Of a stretch of DNA of 64,000 nt, positions 46,418 to 54,339 are shown piece by piece; positions within the stretch are counted from its first letter, which is position 1, and each line of letters begins with the position of its first letter. Source of the DNA: Natrialba magadii ATCC 43099 (GTDB lineage: Archaea > Halobacteriota > Halobacteria > Halobacteriales > Natrialbaceae); contig NC_013924.1 of assembly GCF_000025625.1 (NCBI RefSeq), forward strand, positions 186,001 to 250,000, read 5' to 3'. Position numbers and translations under genes: made by a program. Under the pieces are notes generated by a model that saw only the letters and a list, made by a program, of their open reading frames with translations, was not told the origin of the DNA and did no database searches.

Positions 46418-46762
46418 CTAGAGCCATAGTGTCTCTATGCGTTGCTCTATTGCCGTGAGGACGGTAGAATATACTTCGAGTGGATGGAGCGACGGGAGTT
46501 CGAGGTCGGTAATTTCGGTGACAGACGGTGGCTTGTGGAAGTGCAACCGGGCGTTATGCGTGTTAGGGTGCCGGTCCCAGCGACACTCCCAGCGTTCCCC
46601 GTTCTCGTGCCCTTCGACGTAGTGGACCGAGAAATCGCCAGTCGTGAACCACCGAATGCCAAGACGGGCTGCTGTCACTGAGTCCGGGTATCGTCCAGCG
46701 TCGAGCAGTCCACGAAGCAGCCGAGGTTCGTAGGAGTCCGGGTCAAACGCAGTCTCCGCCAC
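46418..46762 (-). CDS. TumE-like (DUF6516-type) protein
   Basis: 114 residues from GTG 46762. ARLGIRWFTTGDFSVHYVEG, WECRWDRHPNTHNARLHFHK and a final helix AIEQRIETLW are the family hallmark, shared with the split gene at 59059-60093. Some members are described as toxins paired with TumA antitoxins; assignment here is by resemblance. The frame is open further upstream without a start (RQTLRLLERHLSSDSL precedes it), so the N-terminus may be trimmed. Confidence 0.65.
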   Translation of the reverse strand: MAETAFDPDSYEPRLLRGLLDAGRYPDSVTAARLGIRWFTTGDFSVHYVEGHENGERWECRWDRHPNTHNARLHFHKPPSVTEITDLELPSLHPLEVYSTVLTAIEQRIETLWL

Positions 46763-46861
46763 GAGTGAATCCGACGACAGGTGTCGCTCCAGTAGGCGCA
46801 GTGTCTGTCGATCCGGTAGGCCTGTCGAGTGTGGCGCCGAATCCTTCGGTGGCTAGCTCAT

Positions 46862-47090
46862 TTACGCCGGAATCAAATGCCCGTCGTTCTGGGAGAGCTG
46901 GCGAGCAAGCTCGTACAGCCTGATATCCCGGATCACGCCCTGCCACTCGCTGACTGCGATCATCCGCTCATGGATGGTTTCGTGATCACCGTGGTCAAAC
47001 ACGTTGACAGTCGTTGGGTCGGTCGTCTCGAACTGTGATTCGTATTCCGTCCACTGCGCTTCAATGGAACACGTGTAGCCGATATCACGG
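46862..47090 (-). pseudogene. Conserved-looking coding remnant without start
   Basis: The frame gives IEAQWTEYESQFETTDPTTV, NVFDHGDHETIHERMIAVSE, WQGVIRDIRLYELARQLSQN, then DGHLIPA and TAA. Regular charge and helix spacing suggest real protein, but no start exists and the 5' end runs into the repeat region at 47106. It lies directly upstream of the TumE-like gene and may be what is left of its partner. Confidence 0.4.
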
Positions 47091-47105
47091 ACTGGGCCTA
47101 ACGAA

Positions 47106-47710
47106 CCCCTCCCCCCTTTTTCGAGTTGTAAACTCGTGACGACGGGTAGGGGGTGAACAGGAAGAGGGACTGCAAAACAGCCGATTGTGGCAGATACACG
47201 CGATAGAAGACCTGAAAATCCATTTCTCCAAATTACAACTAGGAAAGTGAATGTTTATGATACATTATCCAATCATATCTTCAATGAGTACAAAAGAAAC
47301 CAATCATCTAGCCCAGCTAGAAGATTGGAATTTCTGGGTATAGAGAATATCCTCATCTCGCACATAGTCCCAATCCCGAGAACTATCAGGTTTCATCGCC
47401 TCTACGTCCTATTTTGTGAACTCCATTCTCACTCCATGGGGTCTGGAGTGGTCTGCACCCGGCGACTTACAACTCGAAAAAGGGGGTAGAATGTTCGAGT
47501 ACACCACACGAACTTCACCAACCACCATGTTTGTTAACCAATATCACCCTCATTTGTGAACTGCTCCTACGAGCGTTACCCTTTCGCGACAATTCTGGTG
47601 CTTACTACTCGAAAACGGGGGGTGAGTGACCTTAGAGATACGACGTTCTATAGCATGTTGATGTGCTGTCTCCTCTCCCCCTCCGATTTACAGCTCGAAA
47701 ATGGGGGGTG
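47106..47710. repeat. G-string repeats resembling archaeal origin recognition boxes
   Basis: Four copies of TTACAACTCGAAAAAGGGGG or close variants: inverted at 47106-47132, direct at 47466-47488, 47601-47624 (TACTACTCGAAAACGGGGGG) and 47687-47710 (TACAGCTCGAAAATGGGGGG). The 330-bp interval between the inverted and first direct copy is AT-rich and has no gene. A dyad-like core followed by a G-string, in inverted arrangement around AT-rich DNA, is the architecture of archaeal origins. No Orc1/Cdc6 gene is in the window. Confidence 0.6.
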
Positions 47711-47830
47711 GATCTCACGATTTTTTAATCGTCGTCGGTCTCCTCGATGAGGACGTCGTGGAGAAACCTCCTGCCGTTCGGGGACTTCTGGTATTAAGAG
47801 CTTCTCAATCACGGCACCCCTGGTGGTAGA

Positions 47831-47887
47831 CCATTCACACTGAGGGGTGTCGGTAAACCGATCCCATTCACACTCTGGGGGGTGTCG
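47831..47887. repeat. Two direct repeats with G-string
   Basis: CCATTCACACTGAGGGGTG (47831) and CCATTCACACTCTGGGGGG (47864), each followed by TGTCG, are spaced 33 bp apart. They may be a second class of binding box next to the repeats at 47106-47710. Cassette F inserted 37 bp to the right. Confidence 0.6.
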
Positions 47888-47923
47888 TCTGCTGAGGGTT
47901 CAATGGTGCTGAAACAAACCTTC

Positions 47924-48575
47924 GGCTCTGTTGAAATCCTCAGAGAGTGATATGTTTCTGTGGTCGCGCTGAATATATCGCGCGAATCGGTCACTACTGG
48001 TGATTGATTAAGTGCCTCGAATACGAGTGATAAGATATGCCAGAAATAAATCCTCCACCGCTCTTCGAAAAGAAATATGAAGGGCGACCACCAGTAGATA
48101 TTCTCGGTCTTGTAGCTGGATTAGTAGTGTTTGCAGGCTTCTCATTCTTGTTTGCGGCATTATCCCAGTTATCGGGGCCGGTTGTTGAAACTGGGATCAG
48201 TCCCCAAACTGTCGCCGCTCTCCAATGGAGTGGGGTAGGAATTATCCTTGGTGTATTGGCGATCTTTGTGTATCAACGAAGGCCTATCGGCTGGTACGGA
48301 ACACTCGTAGCGGCGATAGCTGGGGCGATTCAGGCATTGAGACTAGATATTCCATTTGGGTCGGTTTTGATCATCTACCTATCTGTTCCGCTGGTCGTGC
48401 TCACTCTCCTGTTGGTACGTCGTGACATGTTTTTGGGTCGGTAGATACGCAGTTCGTGTGACCAGTTCTTTCACCTTATCGGGGTAGAAACGAACGCCAG
48501 TCTCGTGCTGCATCTATCCTCTGTATGCAGCACGACGCACGAAACCTATCATCACTTGAGAATTTCAACAGAGCC
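47924..48575. mobile_element. Passenger-gene cassette F (652 bp) with perfect target duplication
   Basis: The left end starts GGCTCTGTTGAAATCCTC at 47924. The right end, read inward from 48575, starts GGCTCTGTTGAAATTCTC, with GTCGTGCTGCATACAG inside. Both sides are flanked by AAACCTTC (47916-47923 and 48576-48583), a perfect 8-bp target duplication. The only gene is the membrane protein at 48037. This unit looks recently inserted. Confidence 0.88.
48037..48444 (+). CDS. Four-TM membrane protein, passenger of cassette F
   Basis: 135 residues. It has a polar N-terminus (MPEINPPPLFEKKYEGRPPV) and four membrane helices (about 22-43, 62-79, 85-103, 107-126). No family recognised. Low GC relative to neighbours. 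A TTAAG stretch lies about 27 nt upstream, a position suitable for a leaderless promoter inside the cassette. Confidence 0.75.
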   Translation: MPEINPPPLFEKKYEGRPPVDILGLVAGLVVFAGFSFLFAALSQLSGPVVETGISPQTVAALQWSGVGIILGVLAIFVYQRRPIGWYGTLVAAIAGAIQALRLDIPFGSVLIIYLSVPLVVLTLLLVRRDMFLGR

Positions 48576-48602
48576 AAACCTTCGGCTCTGGTTCAATCTC
48601 GT

Positions 48603-48750
48603 CTATTCGTCGGGACTGACGGGGCCTTTATATTGAGATCGGATTTTTTCTCCGTCTCGCCACTGCCAGTAGTAGTAGCGATTGTCGTTGATTTCTTTTA
48701 TCGTGATCGTCGCCTTTGCAGGGACGTCGTCTGGAAGGTCTTCGGGGCGA
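48603..48750 (-). pseudogene. DUF6788-like protein, C-terminal fragment
   Basis: RPEDLPDDVPAKATITIKEI, NDNRYYYWQWRDGEKIRSQY, then KGPVSPDE and stop. It is nearly identical to the C-terminus of the intact gene at 55794. The first about 60 residues are missing; upstream the frame reads antisense to another fragment. It is part of the locus duplicated at 55.8-56.7 kb. Confidence 0.7.
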
Positions 48751-48784
48751 TCATCGACGTCGTCCTCACGACTGACGGGAGCAA

Positions 48785-48919
48785 TGTTGACCACGAGACC
48801 GAACACGAGTTCTCGACTGATGCGTCGGAGCTCCTCGAAGAGAAACCAACTGACGATGACGACACACAGGCCTCGTTCACCCACCCGGTTGACGTGGCTA
48901 CAACACCACTAGCTGGCTA
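48785..48919 (+). pseudogene. Fragment matching the small gene at 56266
   Basis: EHEFSTDASELLEEKPTDDD followed by DTQASFTHPVDVATTPLAG and TAA. It matches the 48-residue frame at 56266 in almost every position and likewise ends against a DUF3006 start. Its own start is not clear because the upstream 10 or so codons differ. Confidence 0.55.
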
Positions 48920-49195
48920 ATGACCAAGACCTACATCGCAACCCTCGATCGGATCGTCGACGGACAAACAGCCGTGCTCTTGTTCGAAGAGGACGACGAG
49001 ACGGTTGACCAACTCGACGTCGACGTAACGACGTTGCCACCGGAGGCTCAGCACGAAGGGGCAGTTCTCGAGATCGCTGTCGAAGCAAACGAACTCTGCG
49101 AAGCCGAATACCTTCCTGAAGTCACACAGTCTCACAACGAGTCTGTACAGGAGCGCCTCGACCGGCTATCAACGAAATTGTCTGAAAAAGACTGA
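48920..49195 (+). CDS. DUF3006 domain protein, copy 1
   Basis: 91 residues. ATLDRIVDGQTAVLLFEEDD, ETVDQLDVDVTTLPPEAQHE, GAVLEI is the DUF3006 core, a small beta-barrel-like domain of unknown role, often encoded beside metallo-beta-lactamase or competence-type hydrolases. The start overlaps the preceding stop (TAATG). Over 85 percent identical by eye to the copy at 56412. Confidence 0.85.
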   Translation: MTKTYIATLDRIVDGQTAVLLFEEDDETVDQLDVDVTTLPPEAQHEGAVLEIAVEANELCEAEYLPEVTQSHNESVQERLDRLSTKLSEKD

Positions 49196-49209
49196 ACTGG
49201 TTACAATCT

Positions 49210-49725
49210 TCACCGGAGTAACCACCTGAACCCACCAGCACAACTGTATGATCCTCCAGATCCGGATTCCTGAAGAGTAAACGAGTGTGACTGGCCACGG
49301 CTCCCGCAACTGATGGTTCGAGATGTGACGTGTTCTCGTTGGGACCCACGCTCATTGACGTACACTGTCACATCTTCCGATGACCATCCGTCAACGAAAC
49401 CGTGTTTAGTCTCGCCGGGTTCGACGACGAACGTCTGTGTGTTGACTCCGTCGTCGACGAGCGTCACGTTTTGGTAATATCCTGCCCAGACGAGATCTTC
49501 GTACGTGGCGAGTTGACGCTCGCCGTCATCGGTCGTCACCTCGAAGTTGAGGTAACCGGCGGCGTCCTCGTCTGGGACGGTGTGTGCAGTCACGTAATGG
49601 GTCTCGTTGTCTTGGTTTTCCAGAGTGACCGTCGGTTCGGGTGTACCGACACCAATCGCGAGCGCTACAATGAAACTAGCTAATACGAGGGCGCCTCCGA
49701 GGAGGAGAAGGCGACGGGGGACCAT
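49210..49725 (-). CDS. Membrane-anchored exported protein, unknown function
   Basis: 171 residues. MVPRRLLLLGGALVLASFIV is a signal anchor, followed by an outside beta-rich domain. There are two Cys (ISCGSR, YSCAGG) that could pair. The C-terminus GGFRWLLR is short. No family recognised. It converges with the DUF3006 gene, 14 bp apart. Confidence 0.7.
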   Translation of the reverse strand: MVPRRLLLLGGALVLASFIVALAIGVGTPEPTVTLENQDNETHYVTAHTVPDEDAAGYLNFEVTTDDGERQLATYEDLVWAGYYQNVTLVDDGVNTQTFVVEPGETKHGFVDGWSSEDVTVYVNERGSQREHVTSRTISCGSRGQSHSFTLQESGSGGSYSCAGGFRWLLR

Positions 49726-49902
49726 GGGTTAGCGTGTTCTTCCGTCAATAAAAATACCACTCTTTCTACAGAGAAAACAGGTCGAGTATTTCGGTTGTCG
49801 ACCTCGAGGAAGGTAAAGGTATACGGGCGCCAGCGAACCGAGCGTTTCTATAAGATCGGTAGAATCAATTAGAACGGAATACTTGTTGGGGAACAGACTC
49901 GA

Positions 49903-51117
49903 ATGCCCTCCAGACGACGCGTTCTCATCGGAGCCACCACTCTAACGATTGGTGGGTGTGTCGCCGCCGTCACCGGACGGTCGGCGAAGACGATCACAGC
50001 AAACCATGACTGGCCGATGGCTCAGTACGACTCGGCAGGCACCGGATACAACCCGAACGTCTCGGGGCCGACATCTGCTGTCGAACTTGCGTGGGTCTAC
50101 GAGACGCCGTCGTGGTTCCACGGGGCAAGTGCCCCGATCCGGCTCGGTGATACCCTCTATGCGACCGGAACAGGCGTAGTTGCAGTTACCGTTACTGATG
50201 GTACCGAACGGTTCGTCCGACGAGGTCCATACACGTCCAGCTTGGCCGCTGTCGACGCGGAGCCATATCGAACGCCGACGCTTGCCGTCACGTCTACCGG
50301 TGGGATATATGGCGTGAACGCCGGCGGTGGGGTCGAAATCCCAGGAACCAATCGTGGAATCGGCAGTGAGCGCTGGGAAGGTCCGCCCCAGGGAGAATAT
50401 CGGCCAACGGTCGATCACCTCCCGACGGTCGATCCAGTCGCTCACGATGGGACCGTATACGCGCCTGTCGTCGGAACTAACGATATCGCTGCGATGAATG
50501 CGACAGATGGATCCGTCCGCTGGCGTGTTACCGTCGAGGAAGACGACGTCATCTCGGCATCGTTCGGGCGACCGACGATCAAGGATGGAACACTGTTCGT
50601 CGCGAACTGGCCAAACCAGGTCTCGGCCTACGATCTCGAAGACGGGACGCTGCACTGGGAGCGAGAGCGCGCCGATCAGATGCAACTCTGTACGCCAGCG
50701 ACAGACGCGGGAATCATCGTCACGTCACGGAATGGTGTCGCATTGCTCGATACCGACGATGGAGAACCCATCTGGGAGCGTGATCTAAACGGGAACGCAA
50801 CTGGAGGGACGGCGGCCGTGGCAGACGAGACGGTGCTGTTGAGCGACGGGAACGATGAGTTCCACGCGCTCGATCTCGAGACGGGCGAATCCCATTGGTC
50901 GATAGACTTCCAGGATGAGACGCAACCAGTCGTCGCTGACGACATCGTCTACGCCGTCGAGCGGGGGAAATCGCTTCGCGCGTTCGAGGTGAACACCGGA
51001 ACGGAACGGTTCAGATACGAGCCGGAGGAAGTCCCACTCTCACCACCGATTGTCGGTGATGGCCGATTGTATCTGACGAATCGCCACCGCGTGATCGCTC
51101 TGGAGGAATCAACGTGA
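49903..51117 (+). CDS. PQQ-like beta-propeller Tat lipoprotein
   Basis: 404 residues. MPSRRRVLIGATTLTIGGCV gives a Tat signal with lipobox Cys19. About seven to eight propeller blades follow, each with a Trp-containing repeat: DGSVRWRVTVEE, DGTLHWERERAD, DGEPIWERDLNG, TGESHWSIDFQD. Similar proteins act as extracellular scaffolds; true PQQ dehydrogenase catalytic residues are not evident, so it is not called an enzyme. Confidence 0.88.
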   Translation: MPSRRRVLIGATTLTIGGCVAAVTGRSAKTITANHDWPMAQYDSAGTGYNPNVSGPTSAVELAWVYETPSWFHGASAPIRLGDTLYATGTGVVAVTVTDGTERFVRRGPYTSSLAAVDAEPYRTPTLAVTSTGGIYGVNAGGGVEIPGTNRGIGSERWEGPPQGEYRPTVDHLPTVDPVAHDGTVYAPVVGTNDIAAMNATDGSVRWRVTVEEDDVISASFGRPTIKDGTLFVANWPNQVSAYDLEDGTLHWERERADQMQLCTPATDAGIIVTSRNGVALLDTDDGEPIWERDLNGNATGGTAAVADETVLLSDGNDEFHALDLETGESHWSIDFQDETQPVVADDIVYAVERGKSLRAFEVNTGTERFRYEPEEVPLSPPIVGDGRLYLTNRHRVIALEEST

Positions 51118-51142
51118 CTGGACCGCAAGACTCGAACGTGGT

Positions 51143-51397
51143 ATGGGCGGTTCGCCGGATGGTCCGTTGAACACCACCTCCAACGACCAGTCATCCCAGA
51201 GTGATGACGACCCACGGGCCGTCGCAACAATTCTTTCCAGTTTTCGATCGGAACCAACAGTTTGGATACCGTTCCTCGTCGCTGGCTGTCTGCTTTGGTT
51301 GGTCGATGTGCTTCGCGAGCGGGACTCACTCCCGGTACAACCGTCGGGCTCGGCGTCGACACTCGAGATCACCTACTCCCTGTATCCGGTCGCTTGA
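51143..51397 (+). CDS. Membrane protein N-terminus, 3' truncated
   Basis: 84 residues. RAVATILSSFRSEPTVWIPF followed by LVAGCLLWLVDVLRERDSLP is the first membrane segment of a haloarchaeal polytopic protein in which more helices normally follow. At 51389 the sequence switches to a copy of the tail of the 42965 gene and the frame stops within 10 bases. Non-functional fragment in all likelihood. Confidence 0.55.
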   Translation: MGGSPDGPLNTTSNDQSSQSDDDPRAVATILSSFRSEPTVWIPFLVAGCLLWLVDVLRERDSLPVQPSGSASTLEITYSLYPVA

Positions 51398-51576
51398 GGC
51401 AGAACTCCTCGCTCGATGCGATCGACGCGAAACTCGAGTGTTCGAAGGAGACAGTCAGGGCTCGCGTATTAAGTGGGGGAGAACGCGACCGCTTTCTCCA
51501 CCTTCTGGATCCGGCAGCACTCGAACCGGGAGAGATTATCGAGATAACGGGTAAGACAGCTTCACACGGCGAGTAG
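51389..51576 (+). pseudogene. Duplicated 3' tail of the metallo-beta-lactamase-fold gene
   Basis: From GTCGCTTGAGGCAGAACTCC (51389; same words at 44422) the DNA parallels the last 180 bp of the 42965 gene. It has a 5-bp deletion after CTCGCTCGA, then DAIDAKLECSKETVRARVLS and GEIIEITGK, ending at 51576. It implies that a second copy of that gene once stood here or that the tail was copied by recombination. Confidence 0.8.
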
Positions 51577-51618
51577 CCGAAAAGCTGATCACGTCGGCAG
51601 GGTTTCCAATCGACTGAC

Positions 51619-52056
51619 CTATACACCATCCTCACGAAACCGGACTAGATCGACATCGATCGGAAGCGCCTCAAAGTCGTCATCAGCACCGGTAATAAGT
51701 GTTGCATCCCTCTCGTGGGCGAGTGCAACGCCATGAGCGTCCGCGAACGAAATGTGACCGTCTGCCTTCACTTCGGCGGCAAGTCGCCAGTCAGCTCGTT
51801 CGATGTGAATTCCCCCCCGCTCGAGCGCACGGAGATCGCGATCGGCAGTCCGAAGTGAGTCTGTCGTGGGTTTGTCGTCGACTCCTTCGAAGCGGGCAAC
51901 CAGATAGAGGACTTCACTAGCGTTGGTCTCTGCCAGCAGCCCTTCGACATCCCCGTCACGAACGTCTCGAAGATTCGCTTCGACGACGCTCCGACCTGGC
52001 TCGTCGTAGAGATATGCGATGATCGCTTCGGTGTCAAAGACGTACCGGTCGCTCAT
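51619..52056 (-). CDS. PIN-domain toxin (VapC-like)
   Basis: 145 residues. MSDRYVFDTEAIIAYLYDEP (first Asp), AETNASEVLYLVA (Glu), HISFADAHGVALAHERDATL (Asp) and ITGADDDFEAL complete the PIN active site. The ribonuclease target is unknown. Its start overlaps the AbrB-type antitoxin stop by 4 nt. Confidence 0.9.
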   Translation of the reverse strand: MSDRYVFDTEAIIAYLYDEPGRSVVEANLRDVRDGDVEGLLAETNASEVLYLVARFEGVDDKPTTDSLRTADRDLRALERGGIHIERADWRLAAEVKADGHISFADAHGVALAHERDATLITGADDDFEALPIDVDLVRFREDGV

Positions 52057-52358
52057 TCATCCTCCGAGTCAGCCGGTCGGAGTCGGTCAGCACGGACCTC
52101 TTCACGCCGGCGTTCCTCGTCTTTCAGTTCACGAACCCGCTCGAGCACGTCGCCACGCTTGCGGTCGGTGTCGGCGTGAATCCCACCTAACTCTTCGAGT
52201 GACGGGATTGGTTCGACGATGATCCGCTCGTCTTCCTCGTAAATGAACACCTCACCAGGGGTGTCGATCCCAAACTTCTCTCGGAGCGTCTTCGGGATCG
52301 TTGCCTGTCCCTTCTGCGAGACGCGTACTACCTCTGGGTCTCGAGTACTACTCGACAT
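52053..52358 (-). CDS. AbrB/SpoVT-type antitoxin
   Basis: 101 residues. VVRVSQKGQATIPKTLREKF followed by GIDTPGEVFIYEEDERIIVE is the swapped-hairpin AbrB DNA-binding domain. The acidic tail (RVRELKDEERRREEVRADRL) would contact the toxin. First gene of the pair; it probably represses its own promoter. The 300 bp upstream hold no gene. Confidence 0.9.
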   Translation of the reverse strand: MSSSTRDPEVVRVSQKGQATIPKTLREKFGIDTPGEVFIYEEDERIIVEPIPSLEELGGIHADTDRKRGDVLERVRELKDEERRREEVRADRLRPADSEDE

Positions 52359-52656
52359 GATATGTTGTACTATGGATCCAGTGTACTACTAACTGTCGGT
52401 GAAAAACCTCCCGGCCCATCCAATGTCTTTACTCGGGGGGATCGGACTCTGCTTGGGTGCCATTTCCTTCGTCTAGGGAAGAAAGATCCATCTGATCGTG
52501 GACATCCGGAAACAGATGCGTGAAGAAGGGATCATGCGTCCGGCCACCAGTCGGCACTGGCTCGAGCGCATAGATAGACTGTCACACCGGGTGCGTTCAA
52601 TTCCCCCGCGCCTCCTTGGGGGTCGAAAAACTATCCCCAGCTGTTACCCTCTGGTG

Positions 52657-54072
52657 TTACTGATCGGCTTTGCTCTCAAGAACAGCAACGATATCGGATA
52701 GATCGAAGAGGCGAAGGTCATCACGCTCGTCTGCAGCTTCCTCAACCGAGCGTTTGAACCCGGATCGGCTGAATAAGGCGAGTTCATACGTCGGCTCACC
52801 GCCTGTGGTGGGCGTCCAGTCGATGTGCTCCACGTCGTCTTCGAGGTCAGCGAGTACGTCGTAACCGAGGGGAGTGTTGGTGAATTTCACTTCGCCAGCG
52901 ATCAGCGTTGACTCGTCGGTTGGTGCGACGACATCAACTTCCCGGCCCTTGTACCACCACTGGCTTGGCACCTGTGTGAGCTGGTAGTCTGTATAGAGCG
53001 CCGGCACCGCTTGGTGACAGAGTGATTCGAACGTTTCGCTGACGAAGTCGGGCAATTCCGGTTCGATGAGATCCGTGTAGGCGTTCTCGCCGTAGAGTTC
53101 GTACTGTCCCCCGCGGCCGTAGAGATAGCGAAAGTAAAACCGGAACACGGGATCACGGATTTGGTATCGCGTCCGCTTGCTGCGTGCCGGGTCTGCGAGT
53201 GCTGGATGGTGTTTCTCGATGATCTGAAGCGTTTCCAGCCGGTCGAAGTAGTACGACGTGTTGGTGCTCTCGATGCCGGCTCCCTGGGCGATCTCGTTTC
53301 GACTGCGGTTCCCGCTGGCCATCGATTCCAGGACGGAGAAATACGTGTTCACCTCATTGAGCTCCATCTGGAGGACGGTTTCGGGCTCGTCGTGGAGTGG
53401 GCCATCCGGGTCGCACAACAGCCGCGTGATGTTCTCTCCGAGGCTCTGTGATGGATCGAGAGGGCTGAGATATCGGGGTGTGCCGCCGAAGACGCCATAG
53501 ACGAACACCCGTTCTTCGGGATCATACGTCGGCACGAACTCTTGGATGGAACGAAACGGCAGCTGGGTGAGTTCGAGGCGGCCATTCGGTGTCTGGGACA
53601 CCCGTCCGTAGAGTGGCGCACCGCCATCGAGGACATGGGTATGAATCATGCCGATTGCAGAGCCTGTGAGTACGAGCGTCGCCTGACTCTCGTCGACAGC
53701 TGTATCCCACAGGTGTTGAATGACCGACGGAAGCCCCTCGTTCGATTCAATGAGGTACGGGAATTCGTCGATGACAATGATGGCGTCTCTGTCGGTGAGG
53801 TACGTTAAGAGCGGTTCCCATTCCTCTTTGACGGCTGTGATGTCTGGATAGGTCGTCGCTGCTGCCTCGACGAATCGCCTGAGCTGTGTCGTCGCTGTTC
53901 CTTGGACTGCCTGATAGTACACGGCATCGTCGCGGTCGGCAATCGATTGGCGGACGAGTTCGCTCTTGCCGATCTGGCGGCGCCCATAGATAATTGCGAG
54001 TTCTGCAGCGTCACTCTCATAGAGGGCCTGTAACCGATCGAGTTCATCGATACGATTGACGAACTGGTCCAT
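52657..54072 (-). CDS. Archaeal ATPase, DUF234 type
   Basis: 471 residues. Walker A is the variant IIYGRRQIGKSEL (about 28-40), Walker B IIVIDEFPYLIE (about 98-109), and sensor region LVLTGSAIGMI (about 133). A winged helix (NEVNTYFSVLESMASGNRSR, about 240-290) follows. The C-terminal DUF234 domain has AGEVKFTNTPLG, a nuclease-like E-x-K. Haloarchaea have many such orphan ATPases, sometimes linked to mobile DNA or defence. Transcribed alone. Confidence 0.88.
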   Translation of the reverse strand: MDQFVNRIDELDRLQALYESDAAELAIIYGRRQIGKSELVRQSIADRDDAVYYQAVQGTATTQLRRFVEAAATTYPDITAVKEEWEPLLTYLTDRDAIIVIDEFPYLIESNEGLPSVIQHLWDTAVDESQATLVLTGSAIGMIHTHVLDGGAPLYGRVSQTPNGRLELTQLPFRSIQEFVPTYDPEERVFVYGVFGGTPRYLSPLDPSQSLGENITRLLCDPDGPLHDEPETVLQMELNEVNTYFSVLESMASGNRSRNEIAQGAGIESTNTSYYFDRLETLQIIEKHHPALADPARSKRTRYQIRDPVFRFYFRYLYGRGGQYELYGENAYTDLIEPELPDFVSETFESLCHQAVPALYTDYQLTQVPSQWWYKGREVDVVAPTDESTLIAGEVKFTNTPLGYDVLADLEDDVEHIDWTPTTGGEPTYELALFSRSGFKRSVEEAADERDDLRLFDLSDIVAVLESKADQ

Positions 54073-54122
54073 ACTTCCAGTCGTGGTGGGAGATACATAC
54101 GTGTTCCGAAGTTAGGGGCAGG

Positions 54123-54162
54123 ACTATAATAGTTTGAACTATAATAGTCTGAGCTATAATGG
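54123..54162. promoter_or_regulatory. Three 15-bp direct repeats upstream of the ATPase gene
   Basis: ACTATAATAGTTTGA, ACTATAATAGTCTGA and GCTATAATGG follow one another with a 15-bp period, 50-90 bp before the ATPase start (54072, minus strand). Each unit holds a palindromic TATAATA/TATTATA-like core. Likely an operator, possibly for self-regulation. Confidence 0.5.
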
Positions 54163-54339
54163 AGGGTAGTAGCTAGTCGCTCCACTACATCGCAGCAAAT
54201 TCTTCACCGGAATCAGGGGGGGATATTCGATGATGCTCCGGTGTGCACCGAAATCGCTAATTGTTGTTTGGAGCGCGTCGACGACAGTCGCTCACTAGAT
54301 AAGAATGATGGAACATCCCCTCCCCACTATTTCCAGTAA

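Noticed and set aside
47106-47710. G-string repeats as a CRISPR array
   Set aside because: Only four copies, in mixed orientation with irregular spacing (330, 135 and 86 bp), and no cas genes.
52657-54072. Orc1/Cdc6 initiator for the origin-like repeats
   Set aside because: The ATPase has the DUF234 C-terminus and lacks initiator motifs; no other candidate is in the window.
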